Assembly: GCA_949361645.1 (NCBI GenBank)
Contig: OX442422.1
Span: 730,580 to 794,579, forward strand
DNA: 64,000 bases
Source of the DNA: Spongilla lacustris
Lineage: Eukaryota; Porifera; Demospongiae; Spongillida; Spongillidae
Direction: 5' to 3'
Part shown: piece after piece, positions 51,451 to 63,847 of the stretch
How positions within the stretch are numbered: position 1 is the first letter of the stretch
Layout: every line of letters starts with the position of its first letter
Notes under the pieces: model-generated
The model's input: the letters and a program-made list of their open reading frames with translations, nothing else
Told to the model about the DNA's origin: nothing
Databases searched by the model: none
Program-made: the position numbers and the translations under genes

Positions 51451-52403
51451 AACTGACCAACAGTATAGTATATAACATGTACATGTACATGTAAGTTGTC
51501 AAGGGAGGTGTGTCCATACATGTATGTACGAAGTGGGCCCATAAGGTTATTCTACATTGTATTTGTGATAACTATGCAAACACTAAATGGGCATGGGCCA
51601 ACTTACATACATGTATGAAGCTTTAGCATAGCCCCAGAACCATTATCCCTTGTTAGGCCAGTAGCTAGCTTAGGGCTGGCTTGTGGTTTCCTTGTCCACA
51701 CAATGGATGTGGTTGCTTTGCAAAACTTAGGTAACCACTAAAATCACTACCTACATGTATGACCTACAGCCAAAAAAGTTGCATGAAGGGCATAGGATGA
51801 CTTGGCTACATACATGTACATGTATAGAAGGGTTAAGGTGACCACACGTAGGTAACATGTTGTGTGCAACTCAAATGAATATAGCGCATGGTAGCCTTTT
51901 AAAGCACAGCCTCAGATGCAAATGTAGTAATATTAAATTTACCAGAACTTTTGTGTAGGTAGTCAGGGTTAGGGTTTATACCTGCATCTGGTAGCCACCA
52001 GATGAGATCATTATTGAAATTAGTCCTGGGTACATATAGGTGTCTATAAAGATAGACAATAGTACATGTAACAAAGAGTACATGTACAAGTTAATGTACC
52101 TCTCCAGGCCCTTAAACAGAAGTACTTTAACATGCATGTTCAAAGACCTCTGATGGAGCCGTCACCCAAGTGATGCATTGTATGTGTACAAAGGACACCT
52201 CCCCCCTTCTGGGGGATTTGGAGAGGTGATCCAATGACACCACCAACACCCCTCCAGGGGAGTGAGGAAGTGTTCTCAACACCAATGCATGCAAACAAAA
52301 ATTAGCATGTCCAAAAATACCATGCGTACTCTAGTGCATGTAACCACCATCACAATAGCCCCCAAACAGCCATTCACACACCTGTTATCTGTCTTCACTG
52401 TGT

Positions 52404-53660
<1,257 letters not shown>

Positions 53661-53999
53661 GATTGTGTATTATCATTAATAATTCATCTGCAATTAACAG
53701 TTAACTAGTTGCAACGTATGCAGTAACTGTAACTTAATCCCAGATGACGCAAGGTATTACGTTATGACAAATTGCTTATGAATAAATTATGCGCGGTAGA
53801 AATTAATTTTTTGTCTTGATTTTACTACACGAATGGTTCATGTCATAATTATATAAAACACAGATTCACAATCAGACCGATTTATAGTAAATTATAAATG
53901 TGTTTAAAATTCAATTTGAAAATAAAAGCAAGATGACTGCCTATGTATGGGCCATTTCTCCATATGAAGTACATGCATGGATATCGAAGCGTGTCAAGC

Positions 54000-54049
54000 G
54001 GACCAATTTCGGCAGCCAAAAGTGGTCCGGGCCAATTTTCGTGTGACAG
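54000..54049. mobile_element. Transposon end with GGTCCGG subrepeats (right)
   Basis: GGACCAATTTCGGCAGCC and AAAAGTGGTCCGGGCC lead to CCAATTTTCGTGTGACAG, the reverse complement of the terminus at 46468. Confidence 0.5.
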
Positions 54050-54711
54050 GACCAAGTAGCGCTGTGAGCTCCCCCATCTGGGCCTCGCCCCAGATGTTAA
54101 CGCTTGCACTGAGAGTTAGATGGGCGTAGTCCGACCTTAGCCTCTACATATTTATAAATTTAGTTGCAAATACAAGGTACATGCAGGATCCCGGCGCTAT
54201 ATACTTAATTGCTATATGTAGTGATATCAATAAATTTCTTCTGCAGTATATGAAGGTTAATTAACATTATACAATGCATTACACAAACTGCCCGAATCTT
54301 GTGGACACCAGTTCAGTCTGTTTGGATGAATTTATGCTGGCGATGAGTTGGGGACTGTACTATATACTGCTTAAAAATGGACATCAGTACCAATTGTTAG
54401 CACATGCACTTCTTTGCAGCGGCACAAATATGAAATCGCATTCGAGCAAGGATCAGTGCACAAATGAACTGTATATCAGTCACAAATTACAATGAACATT
54501 GTTAAAAAAAAAGAGGTATATTTGCAGAGGCCGGTGCTTCAGCGCGGCACCGCGCCGGCGCCGCGTTGTCTACGGCCTTGATTCTACTGATCTGCATGTT
54601 ACAACGCAATACTGTGTGGTATTGAGACAGAGACTTAAGCAATGCAAAACTGTTGGGGCTCTGTCCCAGGCCGAAGTTTGGTAGTATGGTTTCAAGCGGA
54701 CACTCACAGCA

Positions 54712-54785
54712 AACCCCCCCCCCCCCCCTCCCCCTCCCCCCCAACCACTATTCGTATCGGGCGACCCACTTCGGCTGCCGCTCAC

Positions 54786-54835
<50 letters not shown>

Positions 54836-54862
54836 ATTTTCAGACCTGGTTACGGGCTTGTG
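54712..54862. repeat. Poly-C tracts and transposon-end-like sequence
   Basis: Poly-C runs at 54714-54741 and 54786-54835 are followed by CAGACCTGGTTACGGGC. This resembles the reverse complement of the end at 46222, so the whole may be a degraded MITE. Confidence 0.6.
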
Positions 54863-54927
54863 TTGCGTGCGCGATGCGGCAAAGATTAACAGGCCATAGG
54901 TACGTACGTAAGGACATGTGCAGGTGA

Positions 54928-55000
54928 TCACATATCGGGAATTTACCGTCACGACAGACCGGTTGCTTGCACGGCTGTTTGCGGCTGGACACTAGGTTTA
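54928..55000 (-). repeat. Inverted fragment of the PKD-gene copy 2 upstream region
   Basis: GGTAAATTCCCGATATGTGATCAC on the minus strand (in two pieces) and GCCGCAAACAGCCGTG match 60900-60925 and 60846-60862. This is a small inverted copy of the region upstream of the gene at 61023. Confidence 0.6.
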
Positions 55001-55388
55001 TAATTAGACAATACGGTATACGCCCCTAAAGCTGTAATGTTCGTACCTCATTATACATGTTGTTTTAGGCGATCCTTATACCACACACGTTGTAAGCAAT
55101 TCCGTAGAAACAAATAGCTCCCGCACACACCCTACCAGTCTAGTCAACAATATGATAAACGCGCAACAGCTTTTGATTTGATTAATAGTTATGCGCAGCC
55201 CGTTTATAAGCCTATGTAATTTTGGCGGGTCTACTTCAAGCTTGGTGTACGACCGAACCAACCGACAGAACTGGACGGTAAGCAAGAACACTAAACAACA
55301 CACATGGGAGAGCATATATACGATGTTCACAACTAGCCAACTTTTTTTTTAACACCGAACTGGACATGAGTATTTTTATGAATAATAG

Positions 55389-56060
55389 GTGTGGAATTGG
55401 ATGGAGCACCACAAAACGACAGTCAAAGAGCTGTGTGGTCACTTCTTGGTCGAGGCTAGGAAAAAGAAAACAAGGAGCTCATACATCTGCCAAGACTTGT
55501 ACACTGTCTTTGCTATTAACACCAGCAATGACATAGTTAACACTCACCCTCCTTGCCTCTGCATGCAGCAGTTCTGCTATACCGTTGCAAACTTGTGCTG
55601 CCTGCTGTTGACTGTGGGGGATAGTAGTAAATAAATACACATTTAAAACATTTGTGTTCACCTTACATTCTGATTTGTCACCCGGCCTGCAGTTGTCCAG
55701 CCAAACACAGCCACAGAAGATCATTGTAGGTACGCATGCAATAGCCCCTCCCACTGAATCCTTACTGGCTGACCACTTAATGGCCAGCTCCAACAATCCA
55801 GCAATCCTGGAACAACTACAGTGTCCCATATGCCTGAGGATTTTACACCAGCCTCTGGAGCTCCCATGTAGGGCACTGGTGTGCACTGCCTGCATGGTCG
55901 AGTGGTTCAAGGTGTTCAATTGTAGTGGGTCAAATGTCCATGCTGCTTCATGGGTACTCCACTAACTGCACCACAGCTAAAGGCAGCAACACTATTGATC
56001 CAGGCACTCCAGTGTTAAACCTGTAGGAAGGATATTAAGACTTGCGAGTATGGCACACAC
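55389..56060 (+). pseudogene. RAG1-N-terminus-like zinc/RING relic
   Basis: An open stretch at 55440-55590 reads YICQDLYTVFAINTSNDI followed by THPPCLCMQQFC, like the HP-x-x-FC-x-x-C region upstream of the RAG1 RING. From 55664 a second frame reads PTESLLADHLMASS, then CPICLRILHQPLELPC and LVCTACMVEWFKV, a RING half. A frameshift near 55930 interrupts it. The missing CPCCFMGTPLTAPQ continues in another frame, then TCRKDIKTCEYG. The arrangement resembles N-RAG-TP-type elements described in molluscs, which carry a RAG1 N-terminal-like protein. No catalytic core is seen. Frame breaks indicate a dead copy. Family assignment is tentative. Confidence 0.45.
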
Positions 56061-56140
56061 ACACACACCTGAACCAGGCCTCCTCGGAGAACACGGGGCT
56101 GAATCCATACATGCAAGGTTCAACGGAATACAAAGGACGT

Positions 56141-57564
56141 ACTGTCATGGCAAAAATTATCCTACCTAAAATTTATCCTAGGATAAATTTTAGCTGCAAA
56201 AATTTATCCCTGGGATAAAAAATGTCTGCTAAAATCTATCCTAGGATAAAATTTGGCTGCCAAAATCTATCCTAGGATAAAATTTGGCTGCCAAATATTA
56301 TCCTACTCTGCCAAAAAATGTCCTAGGGGATTTTGACTGTCAAATTTCATCCTAACACGGAATAGTGAATGTCCCCTCTCAGGTTAAGTTTTGCGGCCTA
56401 CTTGCAAAAGTCAGCTGTCACTCCAAACAGCTAGTGCATGAAGAAATCAGTGGACCTTCTCGTGAGTGAGTGAACCCTCCACCCCACCTTCCCTTCGCCA
56501 CGCGCGCAAAACTATGATTCAATAACTTCCAGCCGTTAAGATACAACGAATGGCACGTGGGGGGGGAAGGGTTTGAGAAGTACACACCTTTGTCTTATAT
56601 TTATACTCTGCCAAATAGCGTTGGGCTTAGGGAATTTAGCGAATTTTGTCTTGTCATGTAAATATCAACCTAGCTACCACTTGTCATGCATGCAGAGCCT
56701 GCAGATGACTGTGAGAAGAGTACAATATATACTGGTAAAAGGTCACTGAATGAATACAAGAACATGAATTTCAGCCTTCATCATACACACGTTATCAGGG
56801 CTCTAGTAAGTGGTCTGGTTGCTATATATTTAGTGTGTGTGTGGGGGGGGGGGGGGGGGGGGGGGGCGTGAATGAAGGTTTATATGGACAGGAGACACAT
56901 ATGTACCTTTTGTGGGATCAATCCCTACATACATACGGTGGAATGTCGTATGTAATCTTACGAAGCGTATGTTAATTCGCTGTTGACTGATAGGTTTTAT
57001 CTAAAGAAACATAGCATTTGTGAACTATTTGAACTAATTTATTTTATTTTATTTTTTTTGGTCCGGTACGTAATACCGTAGAACCGAACTGGAGGCTACG
57101 ACCCTGGTAGTCCACAAGATCTAGTTAGGCTAGTCGACCTTCCGCCAAAACGCGAAGCTAGGACGATCGGGCTATATGCGCCCAACTACACAGTGACAAG
57201 ATCGTCTTCACTTCCAGCCGCATCATTCACTAAGCGTCTCTGCATGTGTTGACTTTTTAAGAGCTGATGCTGATGCCACGGCTTGTGCGTATTTTAGGCC
57301 CGTACGTGTAGCCAGGATGCCTGGCGGGGGGAGGGGGGAACCGACTCAACGTGGGGTCCTGGCTACATGTATTGCTCCCATCCCCAGCCCCCTCCCCCTC
57401 CATCCCCATTTCACCCCTACCCCCCGATTACCATCCTAAAAACGGCTCAACTCTAGGAGTGGGATAAAAAATTGCAGGGTGGGATAATTTCTTGCAGTCT
57501 GGAATGTTGCCAAAATTTATCCTACGATAATATTTTGCGGGCGGATAGAATTTTTCGTGACAAC
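56141..57564. mobile_element. 1.4-kb element with ATCCTAGGAT subterminal repeats
   Basis: The left end GTCATGGCAAAAATTATCC and the reverse complement of the right end GTCACGAAAAATTCTATCC are similar. Next to both lie repeats of AAATTTATCCTAGGATAAAT (56160-56330; 57505-57560). The interior is non-coding apart from short frames. The ends resemble those of the GGTCCGG element (CTGTCACGCGAAAATT), so both may belong to one superfamily. Confidence 0.55.
56846..56867. repeat. Poly-G run
   Basis: About 22 consecutive G after GTGTGTGTG. It lies inside the 56141-57564 element. Confidence 0.9.
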
Positions 57565-57777
57565 CGCTGCTGGTAGTGGTGCGGGAAGGGCCACCGCTGC
57601 TGGTAGTGGCAGGGCCAACGCTGCTGGTAGTGGCGCAGCGGCAGGTGGCAGCAGCAGCTCCGCCTCTGGAGGGGGCTGAGTTAAAGGAATCGGAGTCGGA
57701 GGACGAATTTCGTCCTCCGACTCGTCCTCCAAAAACCGGCTCCCAATGTCATCCTCTATCGTCTCCTGATCTGACAT
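57565..57777 (-). CDS. Acidic, proline/alanine-rich ORF start
   Basis: From ATG at 57777 the frame reads MSDQETIEDDIGSRFLEDE, then SEDEIRPPTPIPL, then a Pro/Ala/Leu repeat built from a 24-27 bp satellite (CCGCTGCTGGTAGTGG on the plus strand). It runs into the transposon end at 57564. The acidic start looks like a real N-terminus, and some transposases begin this way. No family recognised and no splice partner found. Confidence 0.25.
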
Positions 57778-57799
57778 CTACATGCAAATGAAAGAGAGT

Positions 57800-58690
57800 G
57801 TAAAAGCAACACAACAAAGAAGTTGAATTGTTTAGTACCTTTACCCGCTTAAATCTTCCAGGGATATTTATGTGTTCAATGGAGGCATGCATCGGTTTAA
57901 ATAGTGCCGAAGTATAATCGGTGCATGTGCTTAAATAAAGTAGAAAAGCCTCCCATAATAAATGTGTTGAACAAATCAACTATGCGGTGGTGGGGATGGG
58001 GCTGAGTTATGTGAATGGCTGGTATTTGCTGATATGCGTGACACTGCACACAATTATGTGTAGAGGGGTGGTGCCACTTTAAATCGACTTTAGCATGAGT
58101 AAAAATATGCCACGTAATTAAAAAAAATATAATGTAGTAATTGTATAGTATATAAAGGCACTATTCCTCTATCTCACACAACATTGATTTAACTCTTGTA
58201 CCAGATGACATCAGGGGAGGATCATGTTTTCTTATAGCACCCCATAGTACATGAAAGACCACGTGCTGGGCTATACCATATGTGTTATGCACACAGGAAG
58301 GAGGCAGGCTTGCTGTGGTTTTATAGATGTACATGTACAGCTGTACATGTAAGTTGTATAAATGTTGACACAGAGAAACTTTTTCACATGCCTTGCAGCT
58401 GTAGACAGCTATACATTACATTACATGTAAACATATGCATGGGAAGGAGGCAGGCCTATTTTGATAAGCACTTTGGACCTATAGAGAACTGAAAGAATGA
58501 TTGGATTGTGAGTTAAGTATAAAATATGATTGTGTGAACTCATACTGCCTCTTTTCTGGTGTCACGTCCGGCGTACATCTTAAAGAGAAGGGTCTATTCA
58601 ATCCACTGGAGTTGTGCTATCTACATGTAACTCGCAACGAATAATGCACACGATACACTCCTACCTCGTAGGATTTCTTTTCCTGCGGCT
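57800..58690. other. No gene seen
   Basis: Unique AT-rich sequence with a few ACATGTA motifs. A phrase GGAAGGAGGCAGGC occurs twice (58296 and 58443), about 147 bp apart. Nothing else found. Confidence 0.4.
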
Positions 58691-58697
58691 GTTTATC

Positions 58698-58757
58698 AGT
58701 GGCGTCCCCATAGGGGGGGGCATTTGGGGCAGATGCCCCCCCCCCTCCCCGCTTAAT

Positions 58758-58788
<31 letters not shown>

Positions 58789-59492
58789 ACACACACACAC
58801 AGTGACACGCGCAAACGCATGCAAGCGTACGCCTCGTCAATTAATTTAGCACCTTTGTTTCGTGTGAAGTTCCCGCCCGTATGACATCATTGACAAATTA
58901 ATACATGCATGAAAGCTTACCGTATTACGTTGGTTTCGAATATAATGTCGAACACGAAGCGAAAACTGAGTGGGGCTGAGAATCGAAAATGCAAGCGCAA
59001 ATGGTCTGTATGTTCACCTATTGATCGTCCGGATTCTCTTGCATCGGCACTAATCAGTTGTGATGAAGAGCGGTTTCCTAATATTTTTCGCTTGATGAAA
59101 ATTGGTTGCACACTTCCAATCACTAGTTGCACCTGCGAGAGAAGCTTTTCCACCTTACGTCGTCTGAGAAACTGGCTAAGGTCCTCTATGACCTGTAGAC
59201 GGCTTTCTTCGTTAGCACTTATGAATTTCATTACTCACATCCAGTAAACTATGACACAGCTGTGGAGATATTTCTCGAGATGCACCCAAGAAGAATAGAA
59301 GTATCCAATCTACTTATGGAGTAGGGATAGTTCATGCACAATCTAACCATTCAGTTTCCGTAATTAATTTATTTGCTCAATAAATTGTAATATGAATTTC
59401 TGCATGCCTAATTGATTAGTCAGAGCCCCGCCCCCATGGCGCCCCTCTGTTTGATTAGCCCCCCCCCTTTGGAAACACCTAGGGACGCCACT
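58698..59492 (+). mobile_element. hAT transposon relic with TIRs and target duplication
   Basis: The ends AGTGGCGTCCC (58698) and GGGACGCCACT (to 59492) are inverted repeats. GTTTATC lies immediately outside both (58691-58697, 59493-59499), 7 bp of an expected 8-bp hAT duplication. Inside, the plus strand encodes the C-terminal dimerisation region of a hAT transposase: FPNIFRLMKIGCTLPITSC, CERSFSTLRRL, LRSSMTCRRLSSLAL. After a frameshift near 59235 it ends with NYDTAVEIFLEMHPRR. The catalytic DDE core is absent, and a poly-C run and short spacer replace it. It is a deletion derivative inserted in the minus-strand repeat-protein ORF. Confidence 0.85.
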
Positions 59493-59499
59493 GTTTATC

Positions 59500-59918
59500 C
59501 TTGAGATATCTCTCTTGGCCTTTTGATTTGCCTGATATTGAGCTTGTTTGGAGGCTAAAATCAGTTCTCGATTTTGATCGTAGTGAGCCTTCGCGCTTTC
59601 TTTCATATACTTTCCGGATCAAGCCAGTATTGGGCCTTCGCGCTCTCTTTCTTGGTTTCCGGATCAAGCCAGTATAATTTGGGCCTTCGCGCTCTCCTTC
59701 TTACTTTCAGAATTGGCTTTGTAGTGCTTCCTGTCGCAAGCCTTCTTTTTTTCATGCGCTTCGTGAAAACTGTCGCGCTCCTCACATTCAATATCTTGCG
59801 ACTCGTCAGCACAACTGTCATCATTTAACTTGGCAATCTTCTTAGCACGATTCTTTTCTCTTCGCGCGCGATCGACGTGACGGCATTTTGAAGAAAACAA
59901 ACCAGACGCGTCAAGCAT
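59500..59918 (-). pseudogene. Decayed charged-repeat protein ORF
   Basis: It starts at ATG 59918 (MLDASGLFSSKCRHVDRARR). Next come ECEERDSFHEAHEKKKACDR and 15-17-residue repeats of the form SESKKESAKAQ / YWLDPETKKESAKAQ, and then NRELILASKQAQYQANQKAK. A frameshift after the second repeat and another after DPES break it, and the hAT relic cuts it at 59492. Repeats of this kind (E/D-P-E-K-K-x-A-x-A-x-Y) are common in sponge and cnidarian genomes next to Helitron- or OTU-like proteins. This is remembered, not tested. Confidence 0.5.
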
Positions 59919-59924
59919 TTGGAA

Positions 59925-60970
59925 GAAACGTGACTACTATTAAAATATATAGTAACTGTAGAGCACTATTATAGAATGTGTTCAACCACAAGCAAGGGTT
60001 TACTATCCTAACTTTTATGTCTTCCACGGGCCGATAAAATCTGTTGTGGGCTATTGCTAACATAACAAAGTTGCTATAGATCGAATTTGTGTCAAGCATA
60101 GCTCCCCTTACGAAAATAATAAAACAAATCCAACTCGGCAGTAAGTTTCTAACTTATTGGTTCTAGTGCTTCCGCATAACGGCTAACATTACGCTTCAAT
60201 CGTGACAAAGATACAGCGCAATAAACCTCTTATCCGAGTGAATCTTATCTTATCAGATCCGGAAGAATTAGGAGAAACTTTTTTTAAGGTTCGAGGGTGG
60301 GAACGAGTGAGCGTTATCTCTGTTGTCCGAGCTTTCTAAACCGTAACGTCGGCAGTTATACTACACTGTAGATATTCGACGGCTGTATCCAAATACGCTC
60401 ACTAAATTCCAACTGATTCTACGACGCATCGGCAATAATGGAATCTGGTGTTTTGCTAATCGTATTCATGACACTTCAAATCCTACATAGGACCTACTAA
60501 CGTAGGTCCCGATAAGCTAGTACCTTCTAAGTCCTTCAAGATTCAGCTTTGATTTCGACTTTCTATCGGTTGGAAACGTAGATAATTCGCTTCGAATAGA
60601 CATCGCGAGTTACCCGCTTTCACGACCTATAACGCGCCGTGGCAACGAAACTGTAGAATGAGGTAAGCACTGTAAATAGGAAAATGATGCTGGCTTTATT
60701 TCGTGTTTTCAAATGGTGACAATAACCAACCTGTTGTGTGCTGGCTCACGTTTTTGTTCAACCCTGGGGTTGTCATGGGCGTTGCTAAGGCTTACGTAAT
60801 CATTTCAATATTTCGGGTAAATAACCTAGTGTCCACAAAATGTATGGCCGCAAACAGCCGTGTTGTGTGGTATCAAATCACGGGATTAGCGGCCTGCGCG
60901 GTAAATTCCCGATATGTGATCACTGCACCTATGTCATGCTGCATGCTATGTGTTCAAGATAAAAGGCCGC
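59925..60970. other. No gene seen; upstream region of PKD copy 2
   Basis: No coding exon is supported. From about 60880 onward the sequence matches the region upstream of copy 1 (GGGATTAGCGGCC, GATAAAAGGCCGCGC). Confidence 0.45.
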
Positions 60971-60972
60971 GC

Positions 60973-60979
60973 TTATATA
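60973..60979 (+). promoter_or_regulatory. TATA-like box of PKD-motif copy 2
   Basis: TTATATA lies 44 bp before the ATG at 61023 and follows GATAAAAGGCCGCGC, conserved in copy 1 (41488-41503, followed by CTATATTG). The conserved block suggests a shared core promoter with a short 5' leader ending CCTGCGTC(G/T)GCAGAAATATG. Confidence 0.5.
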
Positions 60980-61022
60980 GTCGATTCATGTCCAATATTA
61001 GTAATCCTGCGTCGGCAGAAAT

Positions 61023-61666
61023 ATGAGGAGAAAGATCTTTGTTGCGCTTGCCGCTGTCCTTGTCGCATCTTGCAATTGCAACGCTGATGTTGTATCCAGC
61101 GACGATGCCGTGCGCGCCGGAATAGTAAACTTCCAGCAGATGCTTAACGACACATCATCTAGTAAATCTGGCTGCTATAGCCACGTTTTCATATATCGTC
61201 ATGCTTCTCTTTAACTCTTTTCCTTTCCCCCCTCTATACAGATGGGCATGGTTGCTGTCCCTTGATTGTCCCCCCAGGTCCAACTGGTTCAGTCATCGCT
61301 GGCTATAGTGGTTACCGTGGGAACGCCGCCATTATTGTAGACTGGGGAACATGCACGGCCCAACCACCCGGTGGTTTCTAGTACGTATTGTATGCATGTA
61401 TGTGCATGAATAGACATGTATACCCAGCTACAAATTGACTTTTTTGTTTCCTTTCCTTATACAGCTGGTATGTGTCATGGGGAGACGGTACTACCCCCTC
61501 TTACAACACAGCGACAACGCTGGGTCCTTTTCAAGTCACCCATCAATACCCGAAATACCAGAACTACTACTCTGTCCATGTGTTATACTGCAGCAACCCG
61601 CCATACCCACTATACCCATGCTGCGGTTCTCTCTACGGAACAATAATCACGTACCAAGAACTTTAG
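61023..61666 (+). CDS. Small secreted PKD-motif protein, copy 2
   Basis: Three exons: 61023-61161, 61242-61380 and 61465-61666 (159 residues), with the same structure and phases as the gene at 41550. The signal peptide is MRRKIFVALAAVLVASCNCN. The DDAVRAGIVNFQQMLNDTSS and GHGCCPLIVPPGPTG segments are identical to copy 1. The PKD core reads SWGDGTTPSYNTAT and VTHQYPKYQNYYSVHVLYC, with one extra residue (Pro). It ends ITYQEL instead of ITYQGDF. Differences cluster in the signal peptide and the last strands. Both copies are intact, so both are probably expressed. Role inferred as an extracellular binding or matrix protein. Confidence 0.75.
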
Positions 61667-62320
61667 TCTGAGTGGATTTGATTTCATGCATGTGACTAAA
61701 TTGATGCATGCATACAAGATTATACCTGTATAATTATATAAACATCTCAGTTTATAAAATGCGTGCATCATTGAATTTGACGTCATAATGATCGTAAGTT
61801 ATAGTTTACTATCAAATATTAATAGTTATATCGTACAAGACACTATACAAAGGAACAGTTTACACATTTGGTTTTGGTTCTGACCATTTTGCTGCTCATA
61901 TCACGGAGCGGATCGATGACGACGACTGAACTGTCCATGTAACTCATAAACAACCAAACCTACTCATAAATAGCTAGCTTTGCTGCATATCACTGCTCAC
62001 AGGCACTCCACTTTTCAGTTTCAGGGCGTGCTGTTTATAGTGCTACACATCTCTGCCGGCCACTTGAAGACACAACTTGGCCTATGATGGAGTAAATAGG
62101 TGCATTCCCTCATCAAATCGCCATGCAGTGAGCTTCTCAAAAACCAAGTAGATGCCCTTATATACATGTAAAGGTAACTTGTGTATTCAGAATATGTATG
62201 GTTGTTTCCACTTGTGTGGTACCCTTTAGGTTGGTTGGTCTATTTGCAGAGCACTACAATAAATCATATTTATTGTTACTGTTCGATGACGTCTACGTAT
62301 GTAATGCCGATGTCGTAGAG
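61667..62320 (+). repeat. 3' flank duplicated with the PKD-motif gene (copy 2)
   Basis: Matches 42164-42930 with small insertions and deletions, including the GCGGATCGATGACGACGACT block. Confidence 0.8.
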
Positions 62321-62412
62321 TGGAACCACGTATAAATGACCCAGTAATGGCACCGTGTTTCTATGCAACCTATGCTTTTTACATATTATTATTTACATGC
62401 ATAGCTTTGTAG

Positions 62413-63324
62413 TGTAGGGTGTGTAACCTTTTTTATAAATCAAAATCGATTATTTCGACTATGAAAAAAAGTCCAATCGATTTTTCAGGTTAATAGCAAC
62501 TTGAAAATCGGTTGTTAGAAACATTAAATCGATTTTGGCGATTAGTGCACCATTAATTTGCCAACGATTACCTAGGTTTTTCCGATTTGTGTTATTAAAT
62601 CACAGTTTCTCAAGTCTACATGTATACACGGATAACTACTTATCAGCTGGTTATGCCAACATTAGATAGTATCCGCAGGGACTGGGAACGAGGTGCATTC
62701 CAATGTGATGCCACGTACATCCACTGCATCGGTAGATGGGAAAGAACACATTCTTGCATGTTGGGTGGATGGGTAGAACACCTTTCCACGCATATGACAA
62801 GGCCGCCAATCAAGACATGTACGATTTCATTATATTAATTAATGTTATGGCCGAACGTCTGGAAAAGAGCCAGTCACCTGTGCTGCTGTGCAAAAGAGTA
62901 CATAGTAGCACGTTCGATTAACGCACATGTACTATACTGCAGAGAGCGCGAACGTATTTAAATCGCCGTGCCCAATGACTGCGAGTATTTACGTTGATTA
63001 GACTGATGGTTATCTTTAATACTAATTCAGCCGGGTCCCCAGACTAATGTTCATTACATCATGTCAACTGTTTATCGATTAATTAACCCTTTGTACTGCA
63101 GGCAGGAAAGGGCATATAAAAAGGGTAATCGATTTCCTACCGATTTCTGTGCGAAGGAAACGAATATCGACTAATCGCGACTAAGAAAAACAGAATCGGT
63201 TATTTCGACTAAAGAAAATTCTGAAATCGGTAACCTGCTATTCTACTAAATGCATAGTCGACCGAATAGGTAATCGCGAATAATCGGTTAACCTACAAAA
63301 CCTGAAAATCGGTTACACACCCTA
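62413..63324. mobile_element. 0.9-kb element with TAGGGTGTGTAACC ends
   Basis: Inverted ends TAGGGTGTGTAACC and GGTTACACACCCTA bound AT-rich subterminal blocks built on AATCGATTATTTCGACTA-type repeats on both sides. The middle (62620-62930) is unique and has short frames without recognisable motifs. No exact target duplication was identified. Confidence 0.7.
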
Positions 63325-63357
63325 TAATGTAGTGACATAAAGGGGATAATAAGAGAC

Positions 63358-63363
63358 TTTATT
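63358..63363 (-). terminator. AATAAA polyadenylation signal
   Basis: AATAAA on the minus strand, 74 bp past the stop codon at 63437 of the two-exon gene. Confidence 0.5.
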
Positions 63364-63436
63364 TGGAAAAAAAAAAAAAATGATTTTTTGTGTGCATTTT
63401 TTCAAGTTTATATTGAAATTACAACACAACATTATA

Positions 63437-63847
63437 TCAGAGGCTCGGTAGGTGAGTTTTACTTTTACAGCCCGGCATAGTATTGATGTCGCTGATGTTG
63501 TTGGAGTATGATCTGGTTGTGTAGTTGGGGGTGGGGGGTGGGAGGGGCTGCTGATGGTAGATCTTGCGCAGATCCCTGTTGTTTGAACAATGGGCTTGCC
63601 AATAACCTTACCTAGTACCTAGAACGTAGCTCTCACCCGGGTCCTCTACTGTCACTCTTTTGCTTTTCGAATGTCCTACTGGCCATGGGTTGTAGGTCAG
63701 ATGGAAGTACCACTTTCCCCTGTCACTACGGAAACGGATCGTTTCATTCCCACTTTTAATGGATGTGCAAGGAATCTGTCCTGATAAGAGCTTTTCCCAC
63801 TCTCTCTCGTGCACTGGTTTAGGTTTCTTTCCACCAAGGCTAGCCAT
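63437..63847 (-). CDS. Two-exon unidentified protein
   Basis: Exon 1, 63847-63612, starts MASLGGKKPKPVHEREWEKL and ends GESYVLGT, with a GTAAGG donor in phase 2. Exon 2, 63575-63437, follows a CAACAG acceptor and reads RDLRKIYHQQPLPPPTPNY to SKTHLPSL, then TGA (124 residues). The intron would be only 36 bp, shorter than others here. Without splicing, exon 1 ends YVLGTR and stops (79 residues). A central part, RGKWYFHLTYNPWPVG, is rich in aromatics. There is no signal peptide or membrane segment. Small Tyr/Pro-rich proteins of this kind occur among ciliary microtubule inner proteins, but I do not recognise this one. A polyA signal follows at the right distance. Confidence 0.5.

Noticed and set aside
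55479..55919. 146-residue minus-strand frame
   Set aside because: It is the antisense shadow of the zinc/RING relic, whose plus-strand frame carries recognisable motifs.
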